From assembly GCF_027596085.1 (NCBI RefSeq), contig NC_072451.1, forward strand, positions 6,066,013 through 6,130,012: DNA of 64,000 nucleotides, given 5' to 3'. The position numbers and the translations under genes were made by a program. Under the pieces are notes generated by a model. That model saw only the letters and a program-made list of their open reading frames with translations. It was not told the DNA's origin and did not search any database. This DNA is from Anoplopoma fimbria. Taxonomy: Eukaryota > Chordata > Actinopteri > Perciformes > Anoplopomatidae. Positions within the stretch are counted from its first letter, which is position 1. The number at the start of each line of letters is the position of its first letter. Shown one piece after another: positions 24,943 through 52,072 of this stretch.

Positions 24943-25500
24943 TTTTCATTTAAATCATTGTAAGCAATGACAATAATGCCTTCCATTGTGTATATAGTTT
25001 TGTATGTATATTTTATCTCTTTATTATCACGAAAAATCTAAAGTTTAAATCCAAAAAACATCTATTATTTAGATTTTCTTGGATTTTTTTTATATACACA
25101 TTGGGATATTCATTTTATTTTCATTAAGATCATTGTAAGCAATGACAATAATGCCTTCCATTGTGTATATAGTTTTGTATGTATGTATTTATGTATGTAT
25201 ATTTATATATATATTCATTTAATATGTATTGTATTTGCTGTGATCTTTATTATCACGAAAAATCTAAAGTTTAAATCCAAAAAACATCTATTATTTAGAT
25301 TTTCTTGGATTTTTTTTATATACACATTGGGATATTCATTTTATTTTCATTTAGATCATTGTAAGCAATGACAGTAATGCCTTCCATCGTGTATATAGTT
25401 TTGTATGTATATTTTATCTCTTTATTATCACGAAAAATCTGAAGTTTAAATCCAAAAAACATCTATTATTTTGATTTTCTTGGATTTTTTTTTATTACAA
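24943..25500 (+). repeat. Three-copy tandem block of about 175-226 bp
   Basis: The segment starting near CATTGTAAGCAATGACAATA recurs with its TAAGCAATG core at 24961, 25136 and 25362. Each copy continues through the same ATTATCACGAAAAATCTAAA region to a TTTCTTGGATTTTTTT end. The middle copy carries an extra AT-rich insertion of about 50 bp, which explains the unequal spacing. It lies in the interval between the divergent ccdc178 and dtna starts. Confidence 0.9.
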
Positions 25501-26159
25501 GTCATTTCTCAGCTTAAGCATCCATACACATTGTTTAGCAACTGCACTAATACAAATTAATTAACAACATTTGTACGTTTCTTGAGGATTAGAGAGAATT
25601 TTGGCAACTAAATTGCAACAAAATGGCAAAATCATATTACCCATGATGGATGGATACACACCTCTGCAGATTATGTTTTTTTTTTCATTTACTATTAGTA
25701 ATGTGTTGGGGTCATACCTCAAAAAATATTTAGGGATATATTCAGTGGCTTTCAATCCAAATTGTTCAACCACAAGAGGGGATTATAAAACAAATGAGCG
25801 ATATATCGTCTATATCTATCTATCTTGACTCATTGCATTTTTTTCCCTTTGTTTTCTTGTTGTTTATAATGTTTTGTTATTATAAATCATATCTTGTAAA
25901 AATGCTTTTTCAACAATATTTCATACCATATGTATTTTACTTTTGTATTCGTTATAGTATTATGATTTTTATATTATATAGGTGGAGGCTTCAAATAAAC
26001 CCAGTGGGCTTTCTGCCTCTTCCTGCACTGTAATATCATATCATATGTTTCATTTTCATTTGGTCTTAGTATTTTAATTTGGTCTTAGTATTTTATCTTA
26101 TATTTGTTTACTATATTTGACCTATTTCACTTGATTTTATTTATTTTGTTCGTTTATTT

Positions 26160-26350
26160 GATTGTCACTTGTTATTTCATTTAGTTTCTTTGTTTAGTTT
26201 TATCCTAACGATTGTTCTTAATGTTTCTTCTATTGCACTGTTTTGCTGGCTTGTCTGTCGAAGCACTTTGTAAACCTTGTTTTTAAAAGGTGCTATATAA
26301 ATAAAGTTATTATTATTATCATTATTATCATTGATAGATAAGATAAGATA
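26160..26350 (+). mobile_element. Retroposon 3' tail (LINE/SINE type)
   Basis: The stretch GTCGAAGCACTTTGTAAACC followed by AAAAGGTGCTATATAAATAA and an ATT-rich tail is the familiar 3' end of a teleost non-LTR element or its SINE partner. No coding part remains. Confidence 0.6.
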
Positions 26351-26679
26351 AAGGATTGTCTATTTATCAATGTTATGTTGTTTATATTATTCTATTGTTT
26401 TCAATTGTGCAAATAATAAAATGTGTTCTAATGTAATGTAACTATTTGTTTATGAATAATGTCTTCATTCACAAATACTTGTCTCTATGACGTCATCTTC
26501 CCAAAATGCTGAAACATAAATCTGCTTAAACCAGCTGATGAACGCATCTTTGCATGTCCGACTCTGGTGCAACTCCATGCAAACACATAAATCAATCTGC
26601 ACACTTTCTTTATTTCTCCTTTATTTTGTATCAAACTTGTAACATTTTGCAGCCAAAGGCGAACTGACGCAAGTGGAGA

Positions 26680-26705
26680 GGTTCCGCATTACGTCACCGC
26701 CAAGG

Positions 26706-26751
<46 letters not shown>

Positions 26752-26975
26752 GAGGCAATGCTGCCTCTATTCTCCTCTGCCAGTAGGCTTCGCTACCAGA
26801 GAAAAAATTTCCACAACACAAGCTTTTTTGCAGGAGGAGAGCGGCTCCAGACCGGCCGCTCCGTGCAGAGATGCAGCACCCGACACCAAAGACCCGCTGA
26901 TCGCACCGCAGGATCGGATACCTGGATTGGGAAAAACAGTGATGTTGAGCTGGCATGCATTGGAAATAAATTGTG
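26680..26975 (+). promoter_or_regulatory. Candidate dtna promoter and noncoding first exon
   Basis: A CRE-like TTACGTCA lies at 26689-26696, followed by a CA microsatellite (26706-26749) and a GC-richer stretch with no open frame of note. That stretch ends in the strong donor GTAAGT at 26976, just after AAATTGTG. The arrangement suits a 5' UTR exon splicing over about 4.1 kb to the dtna coding exon at 31115. This is inference; transcript data would be needed to connect them. Confidence 0.5.
26706..26749. repeat. CA microsatellite in candidate dtna promoter
   Basis: About 22 CA units directly between the CRE-like site and the putative first exon. Confidence 0.95.
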
Positions 26976-29900
26976 GTAAGTGTTGTTGCAAAAGTGCGCC
27001 GCTGCAGCTGCTGGAGGAGGCTGGAGAAAGCAGCAGTGGAGCGACCTTAACCTACTTTGTCACTCTGGGTGAAATTAGTTTTTCCCCATCCGATCAAGTT
27101 TCAGGGGTTTTAAAAAAAGGTGATGTGCAAGAATTAAAAACATAAGAAAGTGTCGTGTAGGATGTAGTGTTTGCAGGATGATGTTTGTGTAACAATGAGA
27201 GCTTTGTGGCTGCACACAGGTGTCTCAGGCGTGACAGGTGATGTCTGAGCTCAGTATGTACCATAAGCTGCCTGTTGCCTCTCTCACTGACCTGTTTTTT
27301 TTTTTTTTTTTACATTTTGAAAGCATTGCATTTGGTGGAATTAAGATGTTTCCATTAATGTCCAGAGGGGAAACTTGTCTATGCACAAGGAGTACAGCTC
27401 AAAATGCAAATGTAATCCTAGTGCTGTCTTATCACATCACACATTGGCAGAGGCAAACATAATTACTTCCTTTTATTCCAGTGATTCGGCTGTTTTTGAT
27501 ACTTTAAAGAATTTAAGCTTTTAGTTTGTGCAAAGAGCGAGAAGAAACAGTCTTGTAAACAAGCTGTGAATTTATAGCTGCACTCTCATTTAACCTCAGG
27601 GTGCTAAAGTTTTGGCCTTTTTGCAGCTGAAACCATGGTGATCATCAGCAGGCGACACAGAGCAGAGGGCCCTGCAGCAGACATCACTGGCTGGTACCAG
27701 ACAGGAAGAGAAAACAGTTTCACTACCTACTACAACACATAAAGCACAACATCTCTGAGCTCTAGCTGATTAACCTTAAGTCAGTGGCACAGCTTTTTTT
27801 ATTTCTCTCGGGGATAGGATCCGGATGCCAGTGTAGTTTATATTCCTGTGATGTAAAAATAACTCTGGCCAATCAGCGGTAACAGCTGCGATGTACTCTA
27901 CCGCACCAGCCAAACACAGATTGCTCTATAACTCCAGTAAGTGCTCGTGTTTGGAAATGTTGCTTGACAATCTGGTCCGAGGAGGACAGCAATGTCCACT
28001 TTGTTTTATTGAGCTGCCACAGAAATAGACTCATAATGTAAATAACTGACTAGTAAGGCATTCTTGAATATTGTCCAACAGAAATCCGTGCAGCATTGAA
28101 AAGATGAATATGAGTCCTTACTGTGAGAACCTTGTTGTGGTTTTGGCAGTGCTTGGCCCTACCAGTCCAATCCAAAAATGTTAATGGCACGCAATGATTT
28201 TCTCCTTTAAGGGCAGTTATGAGTCTCATGCTGCCAGTGTGACAGTGCCACGGAGAAAGACCGATGTTTGCTGTGCACATGCCAGGAATGAGGTTTGGGG
28301 GTCTGCAACTAGAGAGCGAGTAAAGCTGTGCAAGAATGTGGAGCCTTCTCATTTGTAGTTAAAGATAGAGGCAGCACAGGCTGTGTCCTAGCTGACACGT
28401 TTCTAATTTCAGCTATCTCCACTCGTTCATTTGGGCTGTTTTTGTCGCAATGTTTCCTGGTTGGAGAGGAGTTTGTGTTTCTAGAAGACAGGATTTGGCT
28501 TTGTAATAACTGAGTTCAGGCGAGAGTACGGAACACGACCATGGTGCTTTATGAGAGGTATGTTGATCATCTTGCTTCCTCTCACCATGGCACACTTCGT
28601 ATCGGCTGTGCTGCTGCTGGTGGTTTTAATATCTGCTCCTTGCAGTAGATTGTATCAATCTTAGTTATTTCCGAGACTGAGATAGGACCACAGAAGGTCA
28701 CATATCTGGCGCTCAGGATGTGTTTTGCTTGTGATGCGGATAGGATATTAAATGTTAATATATAAAACAGTGTATGGTTTGGGTAATCTTTTACATTCAC
28801 TCACTGTGTAAGTGATGAATGGGCTCGCATATCCATTACTTTTAAGATGACATTGGACTCCTGACAGTTATTTACTGTTGTCATTACCTTGTTTTAACTG
28901 ATGATACACTCATTTAATATTTGTGTTATTACAGGGTTGTCATTTTTAACCCTAAAACACAGTTGGTTTAATTCTTATGTGGGTGATCTGCTCTGGCTTG
29001 TTATGATAATGTATACATTTATATATAATTTGTAGCTTTCACTGCTATGCTATGTGGTGATTTCGTGAAATACCGCACTTGATTCTGTACTTCCAGGTTG
29101 ATCTATCAATTTAATCTTTTCCCTCTTAATCTGGATTTCAAAGATTCCTAGAGCTCCATAATTGACTGTCTGGAATCAGAGGGGGGGAACAAAAGTATGC
29201 TGTTGCTTGTGTTTTTTTAAACACAAGGTGACTCTAATTTCCACACCATGGGTTTCTGCAGCATGATATTTCAATTAATGTCGAAGTAATTTGAAAATAC
29301 CATGCCTGAGTGATTGTTCTTGCAGGAGGTGTTTTCGAGCCACTCGCCCAAGAAGTGCCACTGTGTTCTCAGCGATCATTCCCGCTGAGTATTATCTCAT
29401 AAAAGATATTTATGAGTGAAAAACTTTTCTCTGCAAACTTTGCTTGGTTGCAGTGGGAGGTGTAGTGTGATTGTGTGTGTGTGGGGGGACTAGTACTCTG
29501 CTAGTACTATGTTTTTATGAACAGAGTGGCTGGGATCTTTGCTGCCATGGCAACAAACCACATGACTAGGTGTATTAGATTGCCTCAGACAGTGTGCAGC
29601 GAGGCATGGTGTTAGCATTCTCTCTGCTGCTCTGCCCCTTTGAAAGTCTTGTCCTTGTCTTACTTAAGTTTTTCTTTGCCCACCCCCTCCCCTCTCACAT
29701 TTCTGATAGGCACTGTACTGTGCTATGTTCAATTTGCGCATGTACTTTAGAAAAAGAAAAAATGTGTGTGTTTACCACGGACGGATTAAACTGCTATGAG
29801 GCCCTAGAGGTAAAAGGAGCTGTGGGGCCTTGTTGTCTCCCCCATTAGTATTTAATATATTTATTTTTATTATTTAATTAAGCATGAAAATGCACAAGGC

Positions 29901-31114
29901 CTTAATATTTCAATTGATGTCCCCTGTATGAGGCAGGTCATCAAGTTCAGATTACTGTGCACATGTTGCCCTAGAACCCATATCATTTCTGTCACATTTA
30001 GCATTAGACGCACCGCAAAAGAATGTGCATTTAATCAAATAACCACAAACTAATTTGCTAATTCAACTGATTACTGAACTCCCTCCCCCAAACAGTGTGT
30101 TTCAATCGTAGCTAAGCAACCATAACTAAGCACGGCGTTCCTGTCCACCTTTGTATTTCTCGGTGAAGTGGTGTGCGTATGAAAGAGTAAAAGTAATTCA
30201 TTCTTTATTTCATCCTTTGTTTAAGAGCTTTGAAGGGTGGCGTCCTTTTTTTTGTTGCCAAAACCCCAAAACACAAGAGCAAAAGTGTTGGGAATGCATT
30301 AAACAGCCTGTTCATCTGCTGTAAATGCAATGGTTAGCATGTCCGTTACCATGTATCTGTTTCACACATGATGCTAGGTCACTACGGTTATTTTCATGTC
30401 TTTTACTACATCATCAGGTCATGAACTGGTGAGGATGCTAGCTTTTTAGCCGGGGACATGCAGCTTTAGCCTCAGTCTTTCAGCACAATATTGATATATG
30501 TAGCAATCAAGTGCACTTTTCAAGTTTTAAGATCCATTAACAGGGCTCTCCTTGTCATATGAGTCAGTTGGAAACTCAGAAAAGGTCAGCTGGAGTTTTC
30601 AACCAACTCAATTTAACGTCACAACCGGTTACAACTGATAAGATCTGTCAGTGAAAATTGTGAAATCATCCAACCAAAATGAGAAGATGCTTTTGTCTGC
30701 CTCAGTATGAAATTATGGACCCATTGTTTCACAAACGTCTATGAATATCGAGAGGTAAATCTGCCGCTGGTATCACTGTCAACATCTGAGCGAGAACATA
30801 TCTTGACAGCCATAGCAACGGTAACTGGGAGGGGTTGGGGCTTAGTTACCAGTGAACCTGCCTTTAGGGTCCAAGGCTTTTAAAGTGAAATGATGTAGCT
30901 GTGATGTCGCATCATGTCAATTGGGCTTCATGTTATTACAGTTAAACAAATGTTTTGTGTTGATTCTGAAAATACAGTTCAATATGGCAGTTACATTTAC
31001 AGAATAAAACTGAAAGCAAAAGGAAGAGCACATTCAGTGATTGAACAGTGACCTAATTTGAAGTGTTTGTGGATACACAGGCTCTGACATTACTTTCTCT
31101 CTCCTCATGACCAG
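26976..31114 (+). other. Probable dtna first intron, no exons recognised
   Basis: From the putative 5' exon donor to the acceptor CCAG at 31111-31114. No coding exon on either strand was recognised. A T-rich run (27296-27310) is the only conspicuous simple repeat. Further noncoding or alternative exons could be hidden here, because mammalian dtna uses several promoters. Confidence 0.4.
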
Positions 31115-31115
31115 A

Positions 31116-44960
<13,845 letters not shown>

Positions 44961-45730
44961 CCGTGTTAGTCCAGGTGACTGGTAAGTATCTGAAACGACA
45001 AACAAATTCATCTTCTATGTTACTGGGGTCAGATTTTTACTTTTATCCCAGCATGTAGGTCATCATTATAGAGGTTTTCAACATACTTTTTGTTTTGTTG
45101 GACTGAACTTCCAACTAAACCAGAACTGAAGGAAGCACTTGTCTAAATGACAGACAATAATCAGAAATCAGTGTTCAGGTTTCTCTCTGAGCACTGCAGG
45201 TAGCATATTTGGGATATGATGTTTATTACTTGTATTGTTCTGTAAGAAACACGTTCTGTGTCCTTTAACAGGTGAGCAATATGAAAGGCAACAATAGTAG
45301 AAGACACTGGACGAGGCGACACTGGGCCGACGGTACGGAGCACTGAAGACGTGAAGAATTTAAGTTGAATAAAAGGCTGAATCCAACCATAGAATACATT
45401 TATGTAAAGATATATTTTTAAACCAACCACATATTTAAGGTAATACTGTGAGCTGATGTAAAGAGATTAATTAGTGAGCTGTCTATTACACCACAGGTGC
45501 CATAAAAAAACATGACTTTGGGGAATTATTTCTTAATTTTTTTGGCCTTTTTATGAGTTGTCTACTACATGGTTAGTTCAAATCTGATTCTTTCAAATGT
45601 TCGTGTTCCTGCAAACAGTGAACCAGGTTTTAAGTGTTTGTTTGTCTTCTGATTTAAGATATAAACCTGTGTTGGAGTTGAAGTTATAGATGAGAAATTT
45701 TGCAATATTTAATAAATGTATAACTCCAGA
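44961..45730 (+). other. dtna 3' region
   Basis: After the stop TGA (44958-44960) a GTAAGT follows at 44981, so a further 3' UTR intron is possible. AATAAA at 45711-45716 is a reasonable polyadenylation signal. No further coding sequence is recognised. Confidence 0.4.
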
Positions 45731-47417
45731 TTTAAACCACTAGTCCATAGATTTCTTACAGTTGCTGTCGAGTTGCTTTGGTATTGTTTTTTGACTTGTT
45801 TTTGGAGCAGGCCGATCAAATATGCTTGTTTTATTTTGATACGTTAGTGATTATTATAATGCACACATGCCTTAGCTGATTGGATGACCTCTCAATGGAG
45901 CTCATTCAAACTGTCAATGCAGCATGTAGCTAACAAGAAAAACACGCCTGTTCAGCAGCAACGCTGGTAGAAATGAGGTTAAACTCATTAAATCTCATGC
46001 TGGGAAGTGATTCTGCAAACATGAACACTGTCTACATTTAAATTGTCAGTTAAGTTATAGATATAGATGGATTTGTTCTGATATCTAGTGTTTTAAGATA
46101 AAGTGAAAATCTGTAACACAGAGACTTCCAAATGGTTTACACTGGTGAGGTCATTGAACAAATTATGTTTACTATCAATGTTTTATGATTAAGGTTTGAT
46201 CATCGATTCATTTGCTAGCGTCGCTGCTCTCACACACACAAACCTCCGTGTGACTTGCACACCAAACATACACACTCCTGATGTACTTCCCGAGTGCGCG
46301 TGAAACTTTACTCAGTCACTTTGGGAAAAGTGGCTAAGCCAATCTAAAATCATAAATGTGTGAAATATATCTACTTTGATTTTTTTTGAGCAAGTTCATA
46401 GCAGTGATTCTGCATGGTGGTGATGCATAATAATAAAGTGTTGACACAATATCACATTTTTTTTGTCTATGAACTCGTTCTCTCTCTCTTTTTTCCATTC
46501 CAGACCGGCACACTTCAATTGGCTTGGTTTGGCAGTGCACATTTATTATCTGTCATAAATGCACTGTTGGCTGCCCTCAACCTATTGTCTATAATTCATC
46601 ACATACACCCATCTGAGGTAACATAAAAGCAGCCATCCAGCACTGAATCTCACAGTCGTGTGGATATTAGGAGGGAGAATTTTGCTCTCAGGCTCAGGGA
46701 GAATTATCAGCATATGAATTAACTGATATTAAACCTCATTATTATTGACATTATCAGTATTTTTTAAAGACATCAACACAAGACGGTTATTTCCACAGAC
46801 AGTGTTTATAAGATAGATACAAAATCTACAAACAGGTCTTTGCATAATTGAATTGCATCTTGGCATTAAAATTTGCTTTCTTTATCTGGTCTATGTTTTG
46901 TCTACTCTTTTAGCTATAGGAGAGATTCATTTTATAGCAAGCCGCCCTCTTCCTGATATCTTACGTCTCGTATCAGGTGCATGACTGCACCCTGGTGTTA
47001 AAACATGAGGAATGCAGTTTTGTCAAAGGCTGAACATCAGGTTTATTCTAATCAAAGATGAAAACTTTATATTGACCAATGAAGGAAGGAGGCATTATTT
47101 TATAATAAATATTTAACTTTCTGTCTCAGCAAGGTCCTTGAAATTCACATGGATATTTCTCCAACAGGAATTTAAAGACGTACAGTCCATCTGATCCTGT
47201 AGTGTGAATAGAATACAAGAGGGGGAAATAATTGAGTCAATTATAAAAATGTCCATTACTAATAAAAATGATAGTGAAAATTACCATCACAAATTAAAAA
47301 GGACCAAAATCCAAAAGTCCAAAATCCTCACTTATTCAATTTTAAGTAATATAAAATACAGAGAAGCAGACAATTTGAGAAGCTGGAACCAGATGATTTA
47401 TAACTATTATTATTACT

Positions 47418-47502
<85 letters not shown>

Positions 47503-47810
47503 ATACTATTGTTATTATGATTATGATTATCATAATTAGGAGTAGTAGTAGTATTGCAATTTTTGCTAGATTCACTCAATGCTCTCATATATTGTACTTT
47601 GAAGCACTAAAGTGGGATTTCATATTATTATTTTTTATATCTCTCTCTCTATATATATAAATAGATATATAAAGATATATTCTTTTCGATAATTGTAACC
47701 TAGTAATTTTATTTGGTAAGAAGATTAATTTAAAATATTAAAACAGTGTCGGTTTGAGTCAATGCTTCCAACCTTGTGTTCAATAAATATTTATTAGTTT
47801 GAAAAGATTT
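45731..47810. other. Intergenic, dtna to mapre2 upstream exon
   Basis: AT-rich, with no gene recognised on either strand. The only well-defined structure is the ATT/AGT trinucleotide block at 47404-47505. Confidence 0.5.
47404..47505. repeat. ATT and AGT trinucleotide repeats
   Basis: About fifteen ATT units grade into about twelve AGT units. Poly-Leu, poly-Ile and poly-Asn open frames across it are artefacts. Confidence 0.92.
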
Positions 47811-47859
47811 GCGTGTCTGTGGTTGAGTGACACGGAGCAGGACGGAAAGATGTTGGCTG

Positions 47860-48084
47860 TTCCGAACCATCAACGCACCGAACCGTGATTGGTCGACCTT
47901 CCGAGCGATATCCCCGACGGACCAATCAGCGACGACACCGATGACGCGTCGTCCAATCAGCCGCCCGCTTTCCGTTCACCGTGTAGTGAGAATGAGAATG
48001 GGCGTTTGAGGGTGGGGTGACTCAGCCGGAAAAAGCAGCTCTCTCTTTTTTAACACATTGTAACCAGCGGAACGGACTTCACTG
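47860..48084 (+). promoter_or_regulatory. CCAAT-rich promoter, possible mapre2 upstream exon
   Basis: Within about 80 bases there are three CCAAT elements: GATTGGTC at about 47887, CCAATCAGCG at about 47921 and CCAATCAGCC at about 47952. An AP-1-like TGACTCAG follows at about 48018, then a stretch ending in the donor GTGAGT at 48085. There is no coding start that reads on. The simplest reading is a noncoding first exon that splices to mapre2 exon 2 at 56329, where ATG codon 44 (GGGATGGC context) could start a shorter EB2. A promoter for an unannotated noncoding RNA is the alternative. Confidence 0.45.
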
Positions 48085-50349
48085 GTGAGTCTTTTTAAAT
48101 CGTTTCCTTTGCAGAACTGCTCCGGGTTGTGTTTGGAGTTGCGTCTTGGAATAAATGTGTGCGTAAAGGCTCCAAAAACCGGACCGCCTTTACGCAGACG
48201 TCCACGTTACCCGGGGTCAGGGCATATGTCGGCTGTCAACTGTTCAGACGGAGAAGTGTTGGCAGGAACAAAATGAGCTTCATGCACCAGATTCTCTGCA
48301 GAAAGCTGCTTTGAAATCTCATAAATGTGCCTTTTTCCCCCCACGTGTTTTTCCTCACTTGAATCTATTTATGAGGGTTGGTGTGCACAGAGAGCAAACG
48401 AGAAGAAGGAGAGAGGGTAGATCATGGACCTCCTTGTCTTTTGTCTGAGGTGCAAAATTGCCCTTTTTTTTTCCATTGGCAAAAGCAAACTTTTCCCTTA
48501 TACACATAATTATATTTAATTGTCATACCAGTGATAAAAGATGTGAGAGATCAGTGCTTCCTCCTATTTGTTCCTGACCCCTCCATGTACTCTTTTTTTT
48601 TTATTTAGGTATGAGGTTCCCCTAAAAATGTTTGTACACACAAGTCTGACCCTTAAAAGTATCATATTCTGCAAACATTAATAGTTCTTCTTAGATACCA
48701 AGCAACCATGAACCCGCTCAACCCACAGTTCAGGATAGCAAAGACCTCCTTCCTATTTTTTGAATGTGGAGGGCTGGGTCTGTTGGGTGGAGCCGCCTAT
48801 CCCTATCCCTCACACACCCTCTGGATGACACGGTGCAAGAGAAAGCTTGGTGGTGTGTATGAATGTAGAATGTTTGTCCTCCTATGGTGTGAGTTTTAAT
48901 GCATGTTGGCCCAGTGATTTATTGTAGTTTAACATACAGCATTAAGATGGAAAACAAAAGCAAGCAATATGAACGTGGAAACTAAACAAAGCAGCTGTTA
49001 TAGATAGATTATCTTGTTTACATAATGTGTTTCTAGTCTTACCCACCTGATTCTATCATTGTTACATAATAAACCCACTTTCAACTCCAAAAAGTTGGAT
49101 ATTTGTGGAGAATATATACGCAATGAGGTCACTGTTTCCCAAAATGACTCGTACATTTAATTTTGTTCATTTTTTCACCCCAACAAGTCAGCTTTCTGCA
49201 TATTTTCGAAAGCTTAAGTTTCACTCCAACAGTCTTGAAACATTTGAGGCTCCATGTTCAGACAGACATTAGGCATTGTGCAAATAAAAAACACAGCACC
49301 TTAACTTCTGTCCGGAGAAAAGGTGGAACCTTGCTCAACTTGCTGCAACTCAGCGTAACGTCGTCTGGCATCGCAATACTTGGGCCAGTTGAACATGTTG
49401 AAGCTTGCATTTCCTCGTAGATTTCAATTTCACAGTTGTAAAATCCTTCCTCGTGGTATTGTAAGTCATCATGTAGTGTTTTGGTATCAAATAGGCCCGT
49501 ATATATCTACACCTATACAAACCAAGCTGGACTTGGATTGTATTCATCGTCTCACCAGTTCGTAAAACAACAAAGCTTTGCTGATTTTAGTCAGAAAAGG
49601 CCGGGAATACATTAACAAACGGGTATAGTTTGACAGATATTTTGTGGTTTATCTTTTTTGTTGTTGTTGTTATTTAGAGCACCGAGGAGGACAACCCCTC
49701 TTCAGGTGAAAGCGTAATCCAAAACAGGCCCAGATGTGACGTGTCTCTCACGTTACGGTCCAATATTTACATATTTAATTAGGCTTCACAGTCTGAACGT
49801 TTATTTTAAACAGGACGTGCATGCTCCGCCTCTGTGGTGACAGCTATGGGTGACACCTAAAGACCTGTCAGACTGGGAAGTGTCAGGTTCATTTCACTGA
49901 CAGCCTGGAGATAGCAGTGACACACATCATGGGAATGCAGTTGCTGCCCATGTGAACACAGCACAGCGTTTTTTCTTCCCGTTTTCCCTGCAGCCCCTGA
50001 AGTTTGACCATGTCCTTCTTCTTCTTCTTCTTCTTCTTCTTCTGCAGCTTGAGGCCGGACACAGAAAGCAGACCTTTGTGCAACCTGTTGTAATTAAACC
50101 AATTCGCTGCAGTTGTCACTTTTAGCCTGAAGGAGCCTTCAGCGTTACTGTAGTAGAAACATAACACTGCGTACTTTTATTTCTTATTGGAGGCATTTCT
50201 AGTAACCACTGTTTGGTCATTTAATGAGATTAGCTCTTGGTTAGGCCTTGGGCTCTGCAGGAATTTGTGTAGAGTAAAAACCCATTAGAGGCAGGGGATT
50301 TTAAATATTTGTCCTTCATGAACAACCACCAAAGAAATCGCTGCCTTGA

Positions 50350-50560
50350 TTTTATTCTACATTACATTACATTACATTTACATTACAGTCATTTAGCAGA
50401 CGCTTTTATCCAAAGCGACTTACAATCAGTAGTATATTACATATCATTCACCCATTCACACACTGATGACAGGCTACCATGCAAGGTGCCACCATCAGAC
50501 TCTAACTAACATTCATCATCCAGTCCACGCCGATGGCAAGCCTTCGGGAGCAAGTTTGAA
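50350..50560 (-). mobile_element. Teleost repeat, inverted relative to 24.2 kb
   Basis: Starts with ATTACATTACATTACATT-type repeats, then CAGTCATTTAGCAGACGC and TTTTATCCAAAGCGACTTAC, the reverse complement of the end at 24200-24250. It continues through CATTCACACACTGATGACAG to GCCTTCGGGAGCAAG, which are also familiar fish repeat text. Confidence 0.6.
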
Positions 50561-51764
50561 ATATTTGAGAAACACTTAAACACTTCAAAGAGTAGCTTAA
50601 ATGCACATTTTAGTACAAGGGTGAATTATTGCAGTCACATTAACGATGCATTCCGCGGCACATACATCCTCTTTGCCGACATGTGACTTTTAAAAGCTCC
50701 AGTGTGATTATTTTAAAGCCTAATAACTGAGCGTGATGATGTAAATTATGGCCATAATTTCACAGAGAAACACTGTTGGAATTTGAAGAATGAAAATCCT
50801 ATTAAATAACTATAACATTCTAAGTAGGTGAAGTGAAAATTGGTTTAACTGGTACAATAAGACGGATTAACGTGGACTTTATTCGTTTTGCCTTTGTTTT
50901 TATCCGAGGTCAAGAGTCTGTAGGCTCTTTGTAAAAGTTCAGGATTTGTAGTTAAAAGGTGACCTCAGCTGTCCTGATGGTGGCACCAGAGGAACAGTTT
51001 TGAGTGAGCTCACTGACCCAATCTTGAGAGTATTACTTAATAAATTTCAAAAGCATTGCTGGACGGTTTGAAATATTATTCACCATTTTGGCAGAAAATG
51101 TAGCTGTAATTGGAGGTTGAAATGTACACTGTAGAATTAAATCTTTTGTTGATTAGCCCTGTTACATGCTTTAAAATATGCTTTCTTTCCACTGAGGCAG
51201 GGCTTTGATGATTTGTACCAGAAGAAGCAAAAAATATGCGTGTGTATGACGAAATATTTTGCCTTTTAACCAAACGCAAGAAACTCAGAGGACAAACTGT
51301 TTACATGTAAAACAAAGTTTCAGGCATTACTGGCCCAGAATGTGAGTTCACCTTTGGACTGATGGTTGTGAAAGATGGATCGTTTGTATTGATCTCAAAG
51401 TCTATACTTGCATTTCTTTCACTGTCTGTGTCTGTACATTTTACATACGAAACCTCAAAGGACTGTAATGGTAGGCAGCCTGTTAGATAAAGCAACAAAA
51501 CAAGGGAAAGAAATCAAGGCAGTAAAACAACTGAACAGTATCAGAAAGACCTTGTGATTGGCTGGACATGGTTCTACTTCATGCATAGAATTATTTTGGA
51601 AAACATCACGGCTGTGTTGTTTTGGTTCAGTGCTGTTGTGATCTTTTCCATCATGCCTGTTAACCTGCTGGTCCACAAACAGTATCTTCTGATCACTGAT
51701 TACTAACCATGTTCATATAAAGTCAAACTTATTTGGCCTTTACTGTTACAGATATTTGAATATT

Positions 51765-52072
51765 AGGGGTGTAATGACACATAGGATATTTGTATATTTT
51801 GGCAGTCTCACAATTTCACACATATTCATTTAAATACGGCAAAAATAAGTAGTTGAGAAGTCACCTTTTAATAGTAGCACAGGACTTGAATGAAAGGCGT
51901 AGTTTCCTCTGAGCCACTCAGGGTCGTTGCTCAGCGGTAACTACAACACAACAAAAGCACTGTTTTACAATGTAAAAACAAGAGGAGATAGCTGAGCGAC
52001 CACAGGGCTGCATGACAACACCACGTACTGATTTAGATCTTTGTATAGATAAAGCACATCGTTGCACCCTTA
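51765..52072. mobile_element. Putative hAT-like MITE
   Basis: About 308 bp bounded by imperfect inverted ends: AGGGGTGTAATGA on the left and the complement of AAGGGTGCAACGA on the right (10 of 13 match). These ends resemble Ac/hAT-type termini seen in fish. There is no transposase coding. A clear 8-bp target duplication was not found, so the element is probably old. Confidence 0.45.

Noticed and set aside
47328..47588. Asn/Thr and Leu/Ile-rich open frames
   Set aside because: They are produced by ATT/AGT trinucleotide repeats.
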